DNA of 64,000 nucleotides from contig OW804095.1 of the NCBI GenBank assembly GCA_942159475.1, positions 93,075,740-93,139,739 on the forward strand, given 5' to 3'. How positions within the stretch are numbered: the first letter of the stretch is position 1; every line of letters begins with the position of its first letter. The position numbers and the translations under genes were made by a program. This DNA comes from Sthenelais limicola. Lineage: Eukaryota; Annelida; Polychaeta; Phyllodocida; Sigalionidae. Under the pieces are notes generated by a model, which ran no database searches, had not been told where the DNA came from, and worked only from the letters and a program-made list of their open reading frames with translations. This document shows, one piece after another, positions 24,253-35,745 of this stretch.

Positions 24253-24438
24253 CAGTCTAGGCTCAGAGTAGAGAGACCTCCTTCAAACTGAGGGAAAGCT
24301 TCTTGCTCCAAACTGCAAAATGCCATCATGATCCAATTCAGACACCTTCTTCAGGGCCAGGAACCCCATTAGCGCAGTAGGCGTCCAATCACTGACATAC
24401 TATTCTTATCTGATCTGAGAGGCTGTGAGCCTGGACTG
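24253..24438 (+). mobile_element. F2 element, intact reference copy
   Basis: This 186-bp copy has clean inverted ends, CAGTCTAGGCTCAGAG and CTGTGAGCCTGGACTG. It includes CCTTCAAACTGAGGGAAAGC, AATGCCATCATGATCCAATT and CGCAGTAGGCGTCCAATCAC. TATA flanks both sides (24249-24252 and 24439-24442), a possible 4-bp target duplication or a TA duplication within TA-rich DNA. No coding capacity. Confidence 0.8.
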
Positions 24439-24828
24439 TATAGCCTAAATCAGAACAGTCACTGTTGACGTAACAGCTCATAAACGTTGCAAGCATACAG
24501 TGATAGCAGGAACAATGATCTATTAACATACTATTTATTTTGTTTGACGCCAGATGGCCACGCTTTTAGCGGGATAACAATGATTTCCAGTGGCTGATCC
24601 AGTATGAAAGTAGGCGTCAGGCATCTCAAGCCCTCTCAATCTTTCTCAAATCTTCCATATTAGTTTCTTCCCTATTAGCCATTTCAAGTTAAAGTTATTA
24701 TAATGTTGATGTTGTAGAGTAGGCCTATTAGTGGGATTTAGTTAGGTACGCGTGGGGCGAAATAAGTGGTCAAACAAGGCCATATTCCGGTAGCTGGTTT
24801 GTAGGAGTACCAGACATAATTATATAAA

Positions 24829-25064
24829 TGGGTCTGGGCGTCAGAAAATGTACAACCTGCAGCTCTACATGTTTGGAAAATTATGATCAATTAGGCTGGT
24901 GAAGTTATGAATACAAGGTACATCTGAGTACATCTGGTATTACATTGATTAGAATAGCATGTTAGGTTGTATTGAATTGTATTGATCCTCATTTTTGTCT
25001 TTAATTTGGGTTATATGAGAGGATTGGTGAAGGTGCGTTGTACATTTTCAGGCGACTTCACCCA
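24829..25064 (-). mobile_element. F1 element, intact reference copy
   Basis: A 236-bp copy. TGGGTCTGGGCGTCAGAAAA at the left is mirrored by CATTTTCAGGCGACTTCACC at the right. The full 28-bp terminal repeat runs from TGGGTC to TACAAC with a few mismatches. The interior includes GCAGCTCTACATG, GTATTACATTGATTAG and GGGTTATATGAGAGGATTGG. Confidence 0.8.
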
Positions 25065-25112
25065 TGTTATGTATCGCCGGGTTCGATTCCCATGGATATA
25101 TTATATATATAT

Positions 25113-25202
25113 AAGGATGCCTGTGATCATACAGTTACATCATATATATATATATCATATATATAATATTGTATATGTAACTGTATGATTACAGACACCC
25201 TT
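25113..25202. repeat. AT-cored hairpin between two F1 copies
   Basis: AAGGATGCCTGTGATCATAC plus AGTTACAT at 25113-25140 pairs with ATGTAACTGTATGATTACAG plus ACACCCTT at 25175-25202. The 28-bp arms have three mismatches and the loop is pure AT dinucleotides. It is a potential cruciform or a small fold-back element. Confidence 0.75.
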
Positions 25203-25212
25203 AAAATAAGCT

Positions 25213-25388
25213 AGATTAGGCTCAGAAATTATAAATATACTAGGTATATCTGAGGATTCGTTAACAGCTCGGTTATAATATATATATAATATATGTAGAA
25301 CTGTATTTTGATCATCATTTGTGTTGTAAATCTGGGTTATTTGAGGGGATAGGTTGGAGCGAATTGTTCATTTTGGGCGACTTTTCCC
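25213..25388 (-). mobile_element. F1 element, decayed
   Basis: ACTAGGTATATCTGAGGATT, TGTTGTAAATCTGGGTTATT, GGTTGGAGCGAATTGTTCAT and TTTGGGCGACTTTTCCC follow F1 order in reverse. Terminal repeats are degraded. Confidence 0.55.
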
Positions 25389-25680
25389 AAAAGGCCCATA
25401 TCTGTAATAAGGAGGGCAGGTCAATCCTGTCCACCAAGATAAGTTTACAGCAAAACATATCAAAACTATTTATCCATCTCAAATAACTATGGTCGAGGAT
25501 TTCAGCGAGGAGAACAGATTGGGAGCTCTTCTAGGATTTATAGCCATACATCATCTAAATGGCAATAACTATGACATATTTCGGTTAGTCACCCTGAAAT
25601 ATGTACTTAGATTAACCCCAAGTACACATGTATAATTATACTCCCTACAGGCATAACCCAACATGTGCTCATATTCATAA

Positions 25681-25903
25681 TGGGCCCGGTCGTCAGAAAA
25701 AGTACAATCTTCTTAAATATTCCAAATCTAAGACAAAACTGAGGTTCAAAACACAGCTTCACATAATTAAACAGATGTTTTTATTCAATGCAATACCAAA
25801 TATATTCAGATATACCTAATATTTGTCATTTTGCAGCCTAATTCACCCTTATTTACTTCATTTGTAGAGCTGCCTATTGTACTTTTTCTGAGCACCTTTC
25901 CCC
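25681..25903 (+). mobile_element. F1 element, near full length
   Basis: TGGGCCCGGTCGTCAGAAAA to GAGCTGCCTATTGTACTTTT, with AATGCAATACCAAATATATT and CATTTTGCAGCCTAATTCAC inside. It is the third F1 copy within about 1.1 kb. Confidence 0.7.
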
Positions 25904-26695
25904 TTAAATCTACTGTGGTCCCTCGTCCGACGTGTGCCTTACCATTGCCAAGATAACAAGGGGAAGTACCGTATAAAAGAAGAACAGCAGCAGAGAAGCA
26001 TTGATTATAATTTGTGGGAGAGGATGCCCTTGACTTACTCGTAAATCCTAGCAGAGATAAAAGGCAGTTGTGGCGGAAGAGTTTTATTACCCCTGTGTTT
26101 TCAGTAACTACTAGCTTACGATTTTTGATATTCTCTTGGTTAAAAGTTGATCAGAACTTCTAGGTTGTCTTTTTCTAAATTGATTAATTATTGTTTGGTT
26201 CTAGTCAAGTACATAGCAGTAAATGATATTGCCGGAAATGAGTAGCCCCTATCTATAATAATTCATAGTGTCCATTTTTATTACCAGTATATAGAAAAGT
26301 TATAATGTTCCATCACCAAGCAATTCTATCACCACAGTTAGGTTCATTTACTAAAACCTTCCAAATTAGTAATAATGAGGTCATTTGAAGATAAAGTTCA
26401 TAATTTCATATAGTAGGGTATTAATGACTTTGGGTATGTTGGTCATAAGTGGTAAAACACGGCACAATATTAAGGAGGTTGTAAATGAACAACGGTCATT
26501 CTTGAATGATGAAAGAAAAGAAAATAGTCCCCTTTCATAATAATTGCAACTAACCAGGCTCAGAAGCTTATAAAGCATGTAGATCAAAGGCAGCATGGAT
26601 TATATCCAAGAACTTGTTTGTGACATTCGCTTTGAACAAAGTCAAAGAATTTAGCTAAACAAATTAACAGGCAATTAAATTAAATTATCAAGTCA

Positions 26696-26850
26696 GATCA
26701 TCGGAAATTGTACAATTGGCTTTCACCAATCCTCGCAAATAGCCCCAAATTAAAAGAGAAATGAGCTTCACAGTTTGGTGTATCTTATGTATTTTTACCT
26801 CATTTTCATCTTAAATGTTTTTGAGAGAATTTAAAAAGGCGATTTATAAA
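26696..26850 (+). mobile_element. F1 element, partial
   Basis: CGGAAATTGTACAATTGGCT and TTCACCAATCCTCGCAAATA give the left end. The later part diverges, and the copy ends just before the LINE poly(A). Confidence 0.5.
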
Positions 26851-26873
26851 TAGCTGATGCCCCAACACATGAA

Positions 26874-27734
26874 TTTTTTTTTTAATAAATTTTATTGGAA
26901 CCATTTTCACAAGTGATAATTTCATAGGAATCCAATCAAAATCGTGTGAAACATCTAGGATAATCAATTTTCTTCAAGTTTAACAATTTTAACAGACATT
27001 TATAATTATATCAAACATCCGATTTACTACATACATAGCATACAAAAGTAATATAATGGTACAATAAAGCAATCAACGTATTTTTTTTCCCCTCAACAAG
27101 ATTGATAATATACTACTCGACCAAATAAAAACCACGTCGTACATTGGCATTATATACATTTTTCTTTCATCGATGCACCACCCGTTACATACCATGTCCT
27201 TTCAAGAGAAGGTTAAGGAGGTTAATGGTCATACCAAGTATTATCTGTTTTTAGATAAAGTTTGATGTTAGGCCATGACTTCCTGCGGATAGGTGCTGGC
27301 AACCTATTCCACAGGGTTGGACCTTGAAAGTGTGGTGCTTTCCTCACTTTTTCAATTTTTGGCAGTATTATTTTTAAGACCGGACCATCATTTATCCTAA
27401 TAGCCGCTGGAACCTCTCTTAAATTCAACTCATCTTGCTGCTTTTTAAACATGATATTTAGGAGGGCAATATTCGATCTCTTTATCAGTGGGTCTATCCT
27501 ACATTCCCGACATAACTCCTGACTATTTCTCGGGTCATTTTGGTAGATAACTTTCACTGCACGATTTATCAGTCGCTGCAGTTTCTCTCTAATTTCAGCA
27601 GTGGCAAGAGATACAAACAAGTTTCCATACTCCAAAAGCGACAAAATATGGCTTTTTACTATGGTTTTTGCCATAGGTATATTTGGCCTAATGCGTTGGA
27701 ATTGCATTACCTTACTGGTAGTTACCGCTTTCAT
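26874..27734 (-). mobile_element. 5'-truncated LINE insertion with poly(A) signal and tail
   Basis: On the minus strand the coding part ends near 27222, followed by about 340 bp of 3' UTR. AATAAA is read at 26896-26891 and a ten-base A tail at 26883-26874. This is the normal structure of a retrotransposed LINE 3' end. The 5' side is truncated at about 27734, next to a TATC-type tetranucleotide stretch. I could not identify target duplications. Confidence 0.8.
27222..27734 (-). pseudogene. LINE ORF2 C-terminal region
   Basis: 170 residues are open. They include SHILSLLEYGNLFVS, EIREKLQRLINRAVKVIYQ and, near the end, FQGPTLWNRLPAPIRRK. The Y-G-N motif, the LQRLINRAVK helix and the LWN-LP--IR block are the usual C-terminal signature after the reverse-transcriptase domain of LINE ORF2 proteins. 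The catalytic RT and endonuclease parts are absent, and an in-frame stop precedes the first Met, so this is a 5'-truncated copy. The frame is undamaged over this length, so the insertion is fairly young. A related but more decayed copy lies at 50238-50360. Confidence 0.85.
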
Positions 27735-27964
27735 TTATCTATCTATCTATATATAGATAGTCATAGCACGGCTATTACCGCCAGGGGATATTTGGGAGAG
27801 ATATGATGAACATGATTATTTTGATACTTGGAATAAAGAGAGGTGCATAAAAGACAACCCTAATGTCATAGATTTTGATGTTGGTAGTTACTAATTAATA
27901 ATATTTACCAACAACAAAAACAATACACACACGACATAATACTAGTAAGTAGAACGCCTCTGCG

Positions 27965-28265
27965 TTAAAGCTGCATTCTCAACTATTACAACAATAATCT
28001 TATCAAATGTGCTCCTATTATGACTTATAGGACTGAGTTTATCCCTTGTTATAATTATGTTTATACAAGATTAAAGTCGAATCGGTCGAGAGAAAACGGC
28101 CTCTGAAATAAATGTGAACTTGTATGGGTCTTGTAGCAAAATCAACCGAACAAAATCCTCCAAAACTTCGGTCAAATGACTTTTAGATGAGTTGGAAAAA
28201 AATGGAAGAAAAAGTAAAAATTAGTTTCTGACCGATGTTAGACTGCATGTGAACTCAGCTTTAAA
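27965..28265 (+). mobile_element. F3 element, full-length reference copy
   Basis: TTAAAGCTGCATTCTCAACT at the left and CATGTGAACTCAGCTTTAA at the right are imperfect inverted ends of a 301-bp copy. The interior holds TATGACTTATAGGACTGAGT, AAAGTCGAATCGGTCGAGAG, CAAAATCCTCCAAAACTTCG and GGTCAAATGACTTTTAGATG. No coding capacity. Confidence 0.7.
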
Positions 28266-30199
28266 AGCACCGATAAAACAAATTCCTTTATGGCGTTACA
28301 TCATGGCCACCGCACTGCTTTTAATACGAAAACAATGGCTCCCTCTATCCTCTCTTGATGACACATGACATGCAATGACACATAACATATATAAATCTTA
28401 TACAACATACACACACAGCGCCTTTCTCTCAAATTACTGCTAAATAGTTATTTTAATAAACTACCTTACTTGCTGATCCATCCAGACGGGGATATTTTTT
28501 TTGTATTGATATTATTCATACTGGTGAGATCCTTCCCGCTACCCTTTCTATATATATATATATCTAGTTAATGTTGTTATACCTGCATAGATCCAAAGGC
28601 GCAATAGGCCTATATTCACGGAAAAGCAATTTTAGTGTCAGATTTTGTCTTATGACAAGGGGGATGATTTGTTGACACATTGTAATAGCGAGCTACCATA
28701 AATATGAGTCTCCTTACCTTATGAGTGGCATGAGCATATACCCCAAATAGACCCACACTCAGTTTCGCAATACTTTCTTTCTTTGATCACTAGTGCTGCA
28801 GAAACGATGATGTATGTAATGAAAATTAAGAAGAGTTAGTTTTAGAAGATCAAATAAAATTTAATCGAACAAATTATTTCTATTATGTATAGGCTGGAAT
28901 ACAAAAAGAAGGCGCACTTCTGAAATCCAGTTGTATAGAATTTATTTACTGCAATATTTATGATACATAAAACAGGCATTTACTATTAATTGTGGGGTTT
29001 AGCAAAAACGCCCCTTTTAGGGGTTTCTGATTGGAAAGCTTGTACTCCTGTCGGATTTATCTTTTTGATCGGAAAAATCTTTTTTTATACACAAGGTAAC
29101 ACATTGATTCTTCCACTCTCGTTGATTTTAGGTAGGGCTTTTTCTAGGTTTCGGGGATTCAAAACATGCAAACACTAATTTACTATTTTAAAAATGATCT
29201 CATTTTGTGCGATTATAATGTATATTGATACAATCAAGATAACTATGTTATTCATATAATATTTGTATATTATGTAACTCATGTTGTTTTATGTATCTGT
29301 ATTTGTCGAATATGTTTTAGTATGGCGTATGTGCATACATATCGTGATTGTGAATACTTTTGTTCATTCCTTCCATTGCGGTGTCAGATATGAAGTATCG
29401 TGGGATTGGATACAGATTATTTTCGCAATCGTAGTCGAATCCTTAGTCCTGTTAAATTCTATTCGGATTGTGTATGTATGGAGGCTGAAAAACTAAACGT
29501 TTGATTCCGCTTTTATCGGTCGACCACATTTTGAAAATGATGGAATTAATCTGTACCAATCCTCTTTTGTCTTGCCTGACTACACCTGTATATTTCCACC
29601 ACTGGTCGAATACCCTTTCATAGTTTGAACACAGAAAGGTTTTAAATCATTTATCGAATATATGCCATTTTGAACAATGTCGCATTCATGCTACTGAACG
29701 ACTACAACGAAGTCCTTGATCTTTTATACGTGTGAGGTTTGCATGTAAAAATAATTCTTCATGAGTGTGTCTTTTCAAGATTTAGGCAACAGATACTCAG
29801 GACATCGCCTATAGCTCTCCCATTGTATCGACAAAGCTAAGGTCACCATTCCCAAGATTGTACTATAAATGTACATCAATTTTTCATAAGGCCTTCAGCT
29901 GCTCCATAAGTTTAATGACTCACTCAATGCATAAAGTATATGTATAGCCTACAGGTCCATGCTATGGCCACATCATATGGTATCATACTACATGTACCAC
30001 CAAAGCCACCTTTGACATAGGATGGATTATACCCAAGGATCCGCTGCTTGAAGCAAGGAGAACACACACACATACGTCCGACATGATCCCCTCTGGGATT
30101 AATGGATTAATAGGGATAATAAGGAAAACAGGACCCCCTTAACATGTTCATGTACTAATGCAATTATCAGGAATGGATAGCAACATAATATAGTACATA
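28266..30199. other. No gene seen
   Basis: AT-rich sequence. Two short hydrophobic open frames on the plus strand (28990-29178 and 29281-29496) have no recognisable motif or splice context. Confidence 0.5.
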
Positions 30200-30377
30200 C
30201 AGTCAGAGTTGGGAGAGTCCCTCCAAACTGAGGGAAAGCCTCTCGCTCAAACCACAGAATGTCATTAAAATCCCATTAGGACGCCTACTCCAGGGACAGG
30301 ATAGTAAATTGTGCAGTAGGCGTCCAATCACTGACATGGGATTCTTATCTAACCTGAGAGACTATGAGCCTAGACTG
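30200..30377 (+). mobile_element. F2 element
   Basis: CAGTCAGAGTTGGGAGAGTC, CTCCAAACTGAGGGAAAGCC, CCCATTAGGACGCCTACTCC, GCAGTAGGCGTCCAATCACT and TATGAGCCTAGACTG. The internal GACGCCTACT/AGTAGGCGTC inverted pair is intact here. Confidence 0.75.
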
Positions 30378-33268
30378 GATAAATATACTTGGATATTTCA
30401 GTACATATTCAAGGAATATCTCCATCAATATGCACACAGCATATAGGAAGGGGTCACTTACTGGGTCACATTCCATATTATTTCCTACTCCTCAACCCCA
30501 CTTCGTGTATATATTAATTTCCAAAGCATTTCCAGAAATTTTAATTTAATTTTATAATAGTTAATTCTCATGAAGCGTCTCGCGCCATAATAGAGTGTTT
30601 TCCACCGGTGCCAGAAGACAATCGAAGCGGCATCTTTGAAATAGATAAACAGTTCCCCCAAGTCGATGAATACCTAATAGTTTATCGTATTCAAATAGAC
30701 CGCGCTGTCTTGATATATTGCAATTTCAATTCTAATTAAACGGTATGAATGTGTCTACCATGATTTATTACATAATTGGGCAAAACGTTATAATATACGA
30801 TGCTATGTCCCATGATCATGCGTTGAAGATTATGCAAATCACGATTCAAACAAATCAATTAACCTTTTCAACGACCAGGCAAAGGTGTGGTTCCCATATG
30901 ACCTGAGGTCACTGAGGTTTTCTGGCATACATAGAAACCACCTGGAATAGAAGGGAGTGGTCGATTGTTCTCCTCCGCTGTGATCTTTAACCGTTTACAG
31001 AATAATAAACTCATAAATACGGGAAATATGGACAAGCGTATGTAAAAAAAAGTCGGATTTGTGTTCACACAAACCACATCTATAGGTGTTTGCAACACAA
31101 TTTATTGTCCTTATCCTCGCGCCTATGTACTTTTATTATACCTGTCTGGCGCGTAACCTAATCGGGGATTTGTTTACGCGGCTAAGCATACACTTTAAGT
31201 CACCTTAAATAGGATAAATACAATTTAAGTTTGACCTCTTATTATTACCTGAAGGACTTTGTTTGGGAAAAGAGCAATTTACTGTCAAGACGTAATCTGA
31301 GAGACGCATATATGTGTACATGTATGAAGACATCATATTTTAAAGCCATTTTATTGACTTTTCCTGAAAGTAAAACGAGGTGGCGGGATTACGTTTACCA
31401 CTAGTGGTATATGCGTGCAACGTATCCCACTCTAGATAAGTTGTTTCATATAAAATGCGTAGGCTACATATAATAAATCATATCTTTATTTTTGCACCAT
31501 GCATATATAATTATATGGAGTTTATGCATCATTAATATCAACTTCAACGTTGGCGAATTTTTAAAAATGAAAATGTTACTGATATATGTGTAAGTCCTGA
31601 ATAAAGAATTTTTACAAATCAAATCATGTATGCCAAACTTGAAAACTGAATCTATCGCAGCATGCACCGCAATTAAGACACACCGCGCAATGAGACATGT
31701 ATGCAATTCCCCTATTGACCATAAAAGCTGGGGCGGCTGTTGTGGTGGATTGGCTAGTGGTCGAGTGCGTCCCTGGCCCTGGAGGTTGATAGCTAATTAA
31801 TATTCACACGATTGGTCTAAAGTAGAAAAGGTATGCAAGCATACAATGCATCCTGCGTGAATTACCTGGGAGGAGACACATGACTGGGATATTACAATTA
31901 GTCTTTGTTTATATACATGGACCAGTTCAGGCCAACGTCTATCCTGTGTATCTGTACATACATATGTTGCAAGCATTCGGACACGAGACGCATTTATTTC
32001 AAGAGAATTTGTGCCGCCTGTATTACTTGGACAATCAGTCTATGGATCCAGCGATTATTGAGCTGTCATGAAACTACGTTTTAGAGGCATGTTTTATCTG
32101 AACTCAAGGATCTTCTATTATATTCCCGATGCATTTCAATTTCTAATCAATGATTGAAAATAAGAGGATTTGTATTAAACTCAGCTTTATAGGGGTGTCA
32201 TTGTTCGCCATTGTTTGAATTTTCAGTAAGAAGAAAAGGAGAATCGAGATTACCATAAATTCCAGGATTTACGTCTCCATATATGATATAACATGTGTCG
32301 GCAATGGAGGAACACGTTGAAAGAACATCAAGGTCACAGACCACTGCAAGGTTTCTGAAGTCGTCCGAAGGCCATGGAACCTTTAATACGAAACAACTCG
32401 ATTCCATAATATGCCAATCTAATCCTCATATCAAATAGCATTTTCTGGAATCCATTCACGCTGAATTTGCATTAAATTGGCTATCTTTATAATCTGATGT
32501 CATTCAAAATCAAATGTTAGGAGCGACCTATGGATTTCTATGGATACTAACTGTTGGAATACTTTAAATGAAGCAAGCAATCTGGAGGGTACACCCGCTG
32601 ACATGCAATGAATCATTATTTGTTGTTCAGGTATATGATAGGAGAGACTATCTATAATAAACGTTTCACTTTACTTCAGATTTGATATTTATGCAGATAT
32701 ACCTGTCTCTCATTCGGATGTATTCAGATTGCTTGGCGAACCTTTCCTAAACTAAGAAATGACATGGCGATCTGGAATGTTATTAACCTAAGTATTCTAA
32801 ACCCTGCCCTTCATATATTATAGTATGTAATGTATACAGTCCAGGCAACACAACACCCATGCAGCTATATGTATAATATATAAATTAATTGATAGACCTG
32901 TAAGTGCAAAACAACATTTCCAGGCAATTCATCTGCGTTTAGAAGTTTCTCAAAAAGAAACAACTTACATCTAACGCAGGCCTAAGCGTCTATACACCCA
33001 AGGACACAGATTTCTGAGCTAATATTCCGCGAGCAACAAAGGATATGGATCTTATGTCGTGCTCAAATATCTAATAACAGCACGCTCATCTACCGCCTTT
33101 CGGGGTTTTTATTTCCTAGCCATCGCCAGCCATGGAATGAACATGCCAGCACTGTCTTGTATTTCAACTTCTAAATATAGATCTATACAGAAATAATATA
33201 CGGCATACAATAATATATATAGATACCCTGGAGTTCGTTGTATGTTCAGTGTTGCACTAAAGTGTCAC
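30378..33268. other. No gene seen
   Basis: AT-rich sequence with a 14-bp perfect palindrome TACCACTAGTGGTA near 31398. Minus-strand open frames at 30868-31098 and 32198-32407 look mildly coding-like but have no recognisable domain. Confidence 0.45.
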
Positions 33269-33327
33269 TTTGAACTTTCGATCACCCAATTCTGATATAC
33301 CAGAATTGGATGATCGCAAATTCAAGC
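33269..33327. repeat. Hairpin with about 27-bp arms and 6-nt loop
   Basis: CGATCACCCAATTCTG at 33279-33294 pairs with CAGAATTGGATGATCG at 33301-33316 with one mismatch. Looser pairing extends outward to about 33269 and 33327. The short loop is unlike a typical pre-miRNA, so a fold-back repeat remnant is more likely. Confidence 0.6.
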
Positions 33328-33362
33328 ACATCGGATAATCTCCTGTGCAAACCCATGAGGTT

Positions 33363-33382
33363 CAGGTATACTAGTATACCTG
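33363..33382. repeat. 20-bp perfect palindrome
   Basis: CAGGTATACTAGTATACCTG reads the same on both strands. It lies about 40 bp from the hairpin at 33269-33327. Confidence 0.9.
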
Positions 33383-35639
33383 CTGGTACTTGATTTTCAC
33401 CTGCCTCTTGACTGCAGATATACTATATCATATAGACCGAGAGATGCATTAATTTTGCATCATCTGGGGCTGGTGCGAGAAGGGATACGTCCTCGAGGTC
33501 TTTTCGCCATTCCTTTAATATGTACCCGGATGCATATCATTAACAATATGGCGATATAGCCAATTCATTATCCCCTCCCCTCTCCACAGTTTCTCTCCTA
33601 TACACCTACCGATATATATACAGAGGTATAGTCCTGCTTTAACACGCCCCCTTTCTTTCATCTTCCGTTTATGAACTCGTAAGCATAATATACAGATGTA
33701 TAATTTCTCTTTTCCTTCTCCCTGCAGAATCTCCTCTCTGCATATAACAAAAAAAGTACCTTTCGATGTAATATATATCAGACCTTCGTCATCGTTTACC
33801 TTTTATACTTTCCCTCCCCTCCGCTCAGACGAATCCCCATTGTTTCTCTCAATTTGTATTTTCCCTCTATACGCAAATAGTTTATTATGACACATAACAC
33901 AAATAGAAACTACTCCTCCACGCTGTTTCCATCTATTGTCCCTCCTCCTATGTTTTGGTATACGTCAAAGGTGGTACTATAGACACCCACATATATCTTC
34001 TTCTCTACCTCCTTAATAATATTCCACATTCGCTCAAGATTCACTCAGATAAGTATATATTATCTGTATCAGGCCAAGTGGCTGAACCACAAAACCCCTA
34101 GGGTCAGTTGATATATGGTGCGAATTATTAAAGGTTAAATATTTCCTGATAGAATGCAAATATGGCCCTCTCTAAGTTCTGATAAAGGGACCTGCATAGT
34201 AGAATCCGGTAGAATCTATGGCTGAGACACTGTATAGATACAATGTTTAAACCCAAGTTCCTACCTCTGTGCTTCTCCCCAGTCGCCCCAAACCCCCGAA
34301 CCACTCCTCCCCTCCTTAGACAGGTTCGTATAAATTTGATTATTTTGCAAAAGGATGTAACCACTAATACTTCAGTAATTTATAATTGGACACCAGGGGC
34401 TTTGTTCCACCCCTGTTCCTCCCGTCCCCTTCGTTCCACCTCCTGTTCCACCCCCTCCAGCTCCTCTCCTTCCCTCTCCCGCATCTCCCTCTTCACGTCC
34501 CCCCTTCTCCCCTTCTCCCCTTCTCCCCTTCTCCCCTTCTCCCCTTCTCCCCTTCTCTCCTCCTCCCCTCGCCCCCCTCCCCGCCCCTCCTCCGCGCATA
34601 CGCCCACCCCACCGCCTATTGGATGGTTATGACAGAACATGCAGAAAGACTTTAAATACAGCCCATGTATTGATTCCAGGCAGGAGGATGCACCGCTACC
34701 TAATATAACCGTGATTACCCACACTATGCTGAGGCAAAATAGTTATTGTTATTGCAGTTTGGCGGTATGCTACTTCTAACAAGCTCATAGACGTAGTATA
34801 TACCTCTTCAAGACACTACACCCAGCAGCAAGTCAACACCTTTAGCTGCATCATTCTAATTCCATTCCCTCCCTTCCTAGAGCTATCTATAGGAAATAGT
34901 GACACAAGGAAGTGATTGCATTCCAACCCATATAATATATCTCAGGATCAAGACACATCATGGACATTTGAACCGAGAGGATAGGTTTAGCAAAGTGTTA
35001 CAAAGTGTCAAGACATCGCTATAGCTATGCAACCTGTGCTGTATTCCTCTTCTATTGTATTTCTCACCTTCCTCAGGGCTAGAGAGAAGAACTGAATGGA
35101 GAAGTGGTCCATGAATAGTTGTACATAGATGCGTTTCTAATAGAGATTTGGCAGCTATGATCACAGCGATAATGCCTTTTGACTTTGATATTCATATCAA
35201 GAATTTAAGAGTGACTCTATTGTATGACATACACTATAACAATACAGCATCTACTGTGAAAATATGCCGTGTGGCACACACACTCCTTGCAATAAGAAGG
35301 AATGGGAAGGAGATATCATATCCATAAAAGAGCCGTGAACTGTTTGTGGGAATGCTTTATTATTCGGATTAACCTATGCATAAAATCTTCTATGCGTATG
35401 AATGGCATCATATTATATGTCAGCAGCGGACAGGTATGGAGAAACCCGGTGTAACAACTCAAAGTCAAAGGGTAATATATCCAGGTCTTCCCTTTTATGT
35501 GGGTATTCAGAGATGAAGATTGTATAGGTATACCAAAATAGTTTCTTGGTGACTGCAGTCAAGGAAATTTTATCATAACATCGTGACACACGACAATTCG
35601 CCCTTATTGGATATATCTCAATCTGTATTGCTGAGAAAA
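33383..35639. other. No gene seen; pyrimidine-rich region
   Basis: T/C-rich sequence with an acceptor-like TTTTCCTTCTCCCTGCAG at about 33710-33727, but no following exon I can support. It includes the CTTCTCCCC minisatellite. Long open frames in the 34.2-34.7 kb stretch on both strands are low-complexity artefacts. Confidence 0.45.
34498..34560. repeat. CTTCTCCCC minisatellite
   Basis: About seven copies of a 9-bp unit, within a wider C/T-rich stretch at 34400-34600. Confidence 0.9.
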
Positions 35640-35745
35640 ATACTCCAGCGGGTCCGGGATTCGAACCCATGCATGCATGTGCCCGAGTCAGACAATGAAC
35701 ATAATCTATAATATCCCAATCTATACCTGTCGCATGGGTGCAGTT
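35640..35745 (-). other. tRNA-like sequence, probable SINE head
   Basis: On the minus strand, GGGTTCGAATCCCGG is a perfect match to a tRNA T-arm and Pol III B-box. About 40 bases upstream is TATAGATTGGG, a poor A-box. GACTCGGGCAC lies where a tRNA anticodon arm would end. The acceptor stem does not pair, so a working tRNA is unlikely. A decayed tRNA-derived SINE head is the best reading. Confidence 0.4.

Noticed and set aside
25070..25090. GGGTTCGATTCCC, a B-box match
   Set aside because: It lies directly after an F1 end with no upstream A-box or cloverleaf; probably coincidence or a very decayed SINE.
28990..29496. Hydrophobic frames that briefly suggested a nuclear copy of mitochondrial DNA
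   Set aside because: No mitochondrial protein motif could be aligned with confidence and standard-code stops bound both frames.
30868..31098. Minus-strand frame with NNRPLPSIPGG, reminiscent of a proline-rich binding motif
   Set aside because: The segment between the possible acceptor and donor is too short, and no other evidence supports an exon.
32198..32407. Minus-strand 69-codon frame with protein-like composition
   Set aside because: Unrecognised, no convincing splice sites, and its length is within chance for this composition.
34243..34724. Several 75-129 codon open frames on both strands
   Set aside because: They are produced by the CTTCTCCCC minisatellite and C/T-rich flanks, are low-complexity, and are open on both strands at once.
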